DNA from: Micromonospora pattaloongensis
GTDB taxonomy: Bacteria; Actinomycetota; Actinomycetes; Mycobacteriales; Micromonosporaceae
NCBI RefSeq assembly: GCF_900107255.1
Contig: NZ_FNPH01000002.1
Coordinates: forward strand, 310,001-374,000
Direction: 5' to 3'
Length of the DNA stretch: 64,000 nt
The notes beneath the pieces were generated by a model. That model searched no databases and had not been told where the DNA came from. It worked only from the letters and a program-made list of their open reading frames with translations. The position numbers were made by a program, and so were the translations under genes. This document shows, piece after piece, positions 63,343 through 64,000 of the stretch (position 1 is the stretch's first letter; every line of letters begins with the position of its first letter).

Positions 63343-64000
63343 TCACGCGGAGGCGCGCGGCACCAGATGGGTGTCGAGCAGCACGTACGGGGCGGCCAGC
63401 TCCTCACGGCGGATCCGCGAGACGAGCAGCCGCGCCATCTGCCGCCCCATCTCCTCCACCGGCTGGAAGACCGTGGTCAGCGGCGGATCGGCCTGCCGGG
63501 CGATCGAGGCGTCCTCGAAGCCCACCACCGCCACGTCCTCCGGGACCCGCCGCCCCGCATCGCGCAGCGCCCGCAGCGCGCCGCACGCCATCAGGTCGGA
63601 GGCGACGAAGACCGCGTCGAGCTCCGGGCAGACCTCCAGCAGCCGGCGCATCGCCGCCGTCCCGCTCCCCTCGCTGAAGTCGCCGTACGCGATGAGGTGC
63701 TCGCTGTCCAGGCTGCCGGTCGCCCGGACGGCCTCGCGGTAGCCCGTCAACCGCGCCAGCCCGGCGCCCATGTCCTGCGGGCCGGCGATGGTCGCGATCC
63801 GGCGGCGTCCCCGCGCGAAAAGGTATTCGACCGCCTGCCGCGCCCCGCCCGCGTTGTCGACGTCGACGAAGTACGCCGGCTGCGTCCCCGGCTCGAGCAT
63901 CCGCGCCGGACGCCCGCCCAGCACGGTCGGCAGCCCGCGCTGCTCCAGCAGGGTCGGCAGCGGATCGGCGTCGTGCAGGGAGAGCAGCAGCACGCCGTCG
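63343..64000 (-). CDS. LacI-family regulator, N-terminus beyond the window
   Basis: C-terminal ligand-binding part, about 219 aa, frame open to the right edge; the helix-turn-helix lies outside. 'VDNAGGARQAVEYLFARGRR', 'VFVASDLMACGALRAL' and 'VAVVGFEDASIARQADPPLT' are typical of LacI/GalR sugar-responsive regulators. The effector is unknown. Confidence 0.9.
   Translation of the reverse strand, partial: DGVLLLSLHDADPLPTLLEQRGLPTVLGGRPARMLEPGTQPAYFVDVDNAGGARQAVEYLFARGRRRIATIAGPQDMGAGLARLTGYREAVRATGSLDSEHLIAYGDFSEGSGTAAMRRLLEVCPELDAVFVASDLMACGALRALRDAGRRVPEDVAVVGFEDASIARQADPPLTTVFQPVEEMGRQMARLLVSRIRREELAAPYVLLDTHLVPRASA

Overview
The window is high-GC actinobacterial DNA. Its gene set and style (an actinomycete integrative and conjugative element, a lone LPxTG surface protein, a bioB-bsaP pair, GTG/TTG starts, NRPS with piperazate enzymes) point to Micromonosporaceae or a near relative. 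The family assignment is inference.

Region 1 (1-22.5 kb) is part of a nonribosomal peptide cluster transcribed left to right, mostly as translationally coupled genes. Two paralogous Fe(II)/2-oxoglutarate hydroxylases are followed by NRPS-1: degenerate C, A interrupted by an FkbM-type methyltransferase, T, C, T, NUDIX-like, kinase-like. Next come NRPS-2 (C-A-T-C-truncated A-T), a stand-alone A protein, an ornithine N-hydroxylase plus KtzT/PaiB-type protein (the known route to piperazate), a second stand-alone A protein, a thioesterase-like protein, a free carrier protein, a flavoprotein and an AlaX-like editing domain protein. The interrupted A domain reads as glutamate-specific by eye. Paired hydroxylases, stand-alone A proteins serving A-less modules, an MT-interrupted A domain and KtzI/KtzT-like enzymes together recall the kutzneride logic, but the kinase-like tail and a Glu-type interrupted A domain differ from it. 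No terminal thioesterase domain, MbtH protein, exporter or regulator is visible, so the cluster continues to the left.

Region 2 (22.5-27.2 kb) is a scar zone: an IS5-type transposase fragment, a decayed coding region, a complete IS256-family element, an Sfp-type phosphopantetheinyl transferase, and a 5'-truncated tyrosine integrase with its own arm-type repeats and terminator.

Region 3 (27166-43857) is an actinomycete integrative and conjugative element (AICE) in the 3' half of tRNA-Val(GAC), bounded by a 47-bp perfect direct repeat. Its left part is cargo of less GC-biased composition: a PD-(D/E)xK-like protein, a lipoprotein and a nuclease-NACHT NTPase (probable anti-phage genes). Its right part is the backbone: a kinase pair with a GntR regulator, a Pra-like protein, TraB/FtsK translocase, small spread-type proteins, RepSA-like initiator, Xis and Int. 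Paired GCTGTAC-type repeats, always 13 bp apart, lie near both ends.

Region 4 (43.8-64 kb) is chromosomal. It holds the tRNA Gly-Cys-Val operon, a TAXI-TRAP transporter with a divergent TetR regulator, biotin genes (bioD, bioF / bioB, bsaP), secreted and surface proteins, an aldehyde dehydrogenase, two ACT-domain proteins, a phosphotransferase/acyl-CoA dehydrogenase pair, and a LacI-type regulator cut by the window edge. Two long palindromes sit exactly between convergent genes.
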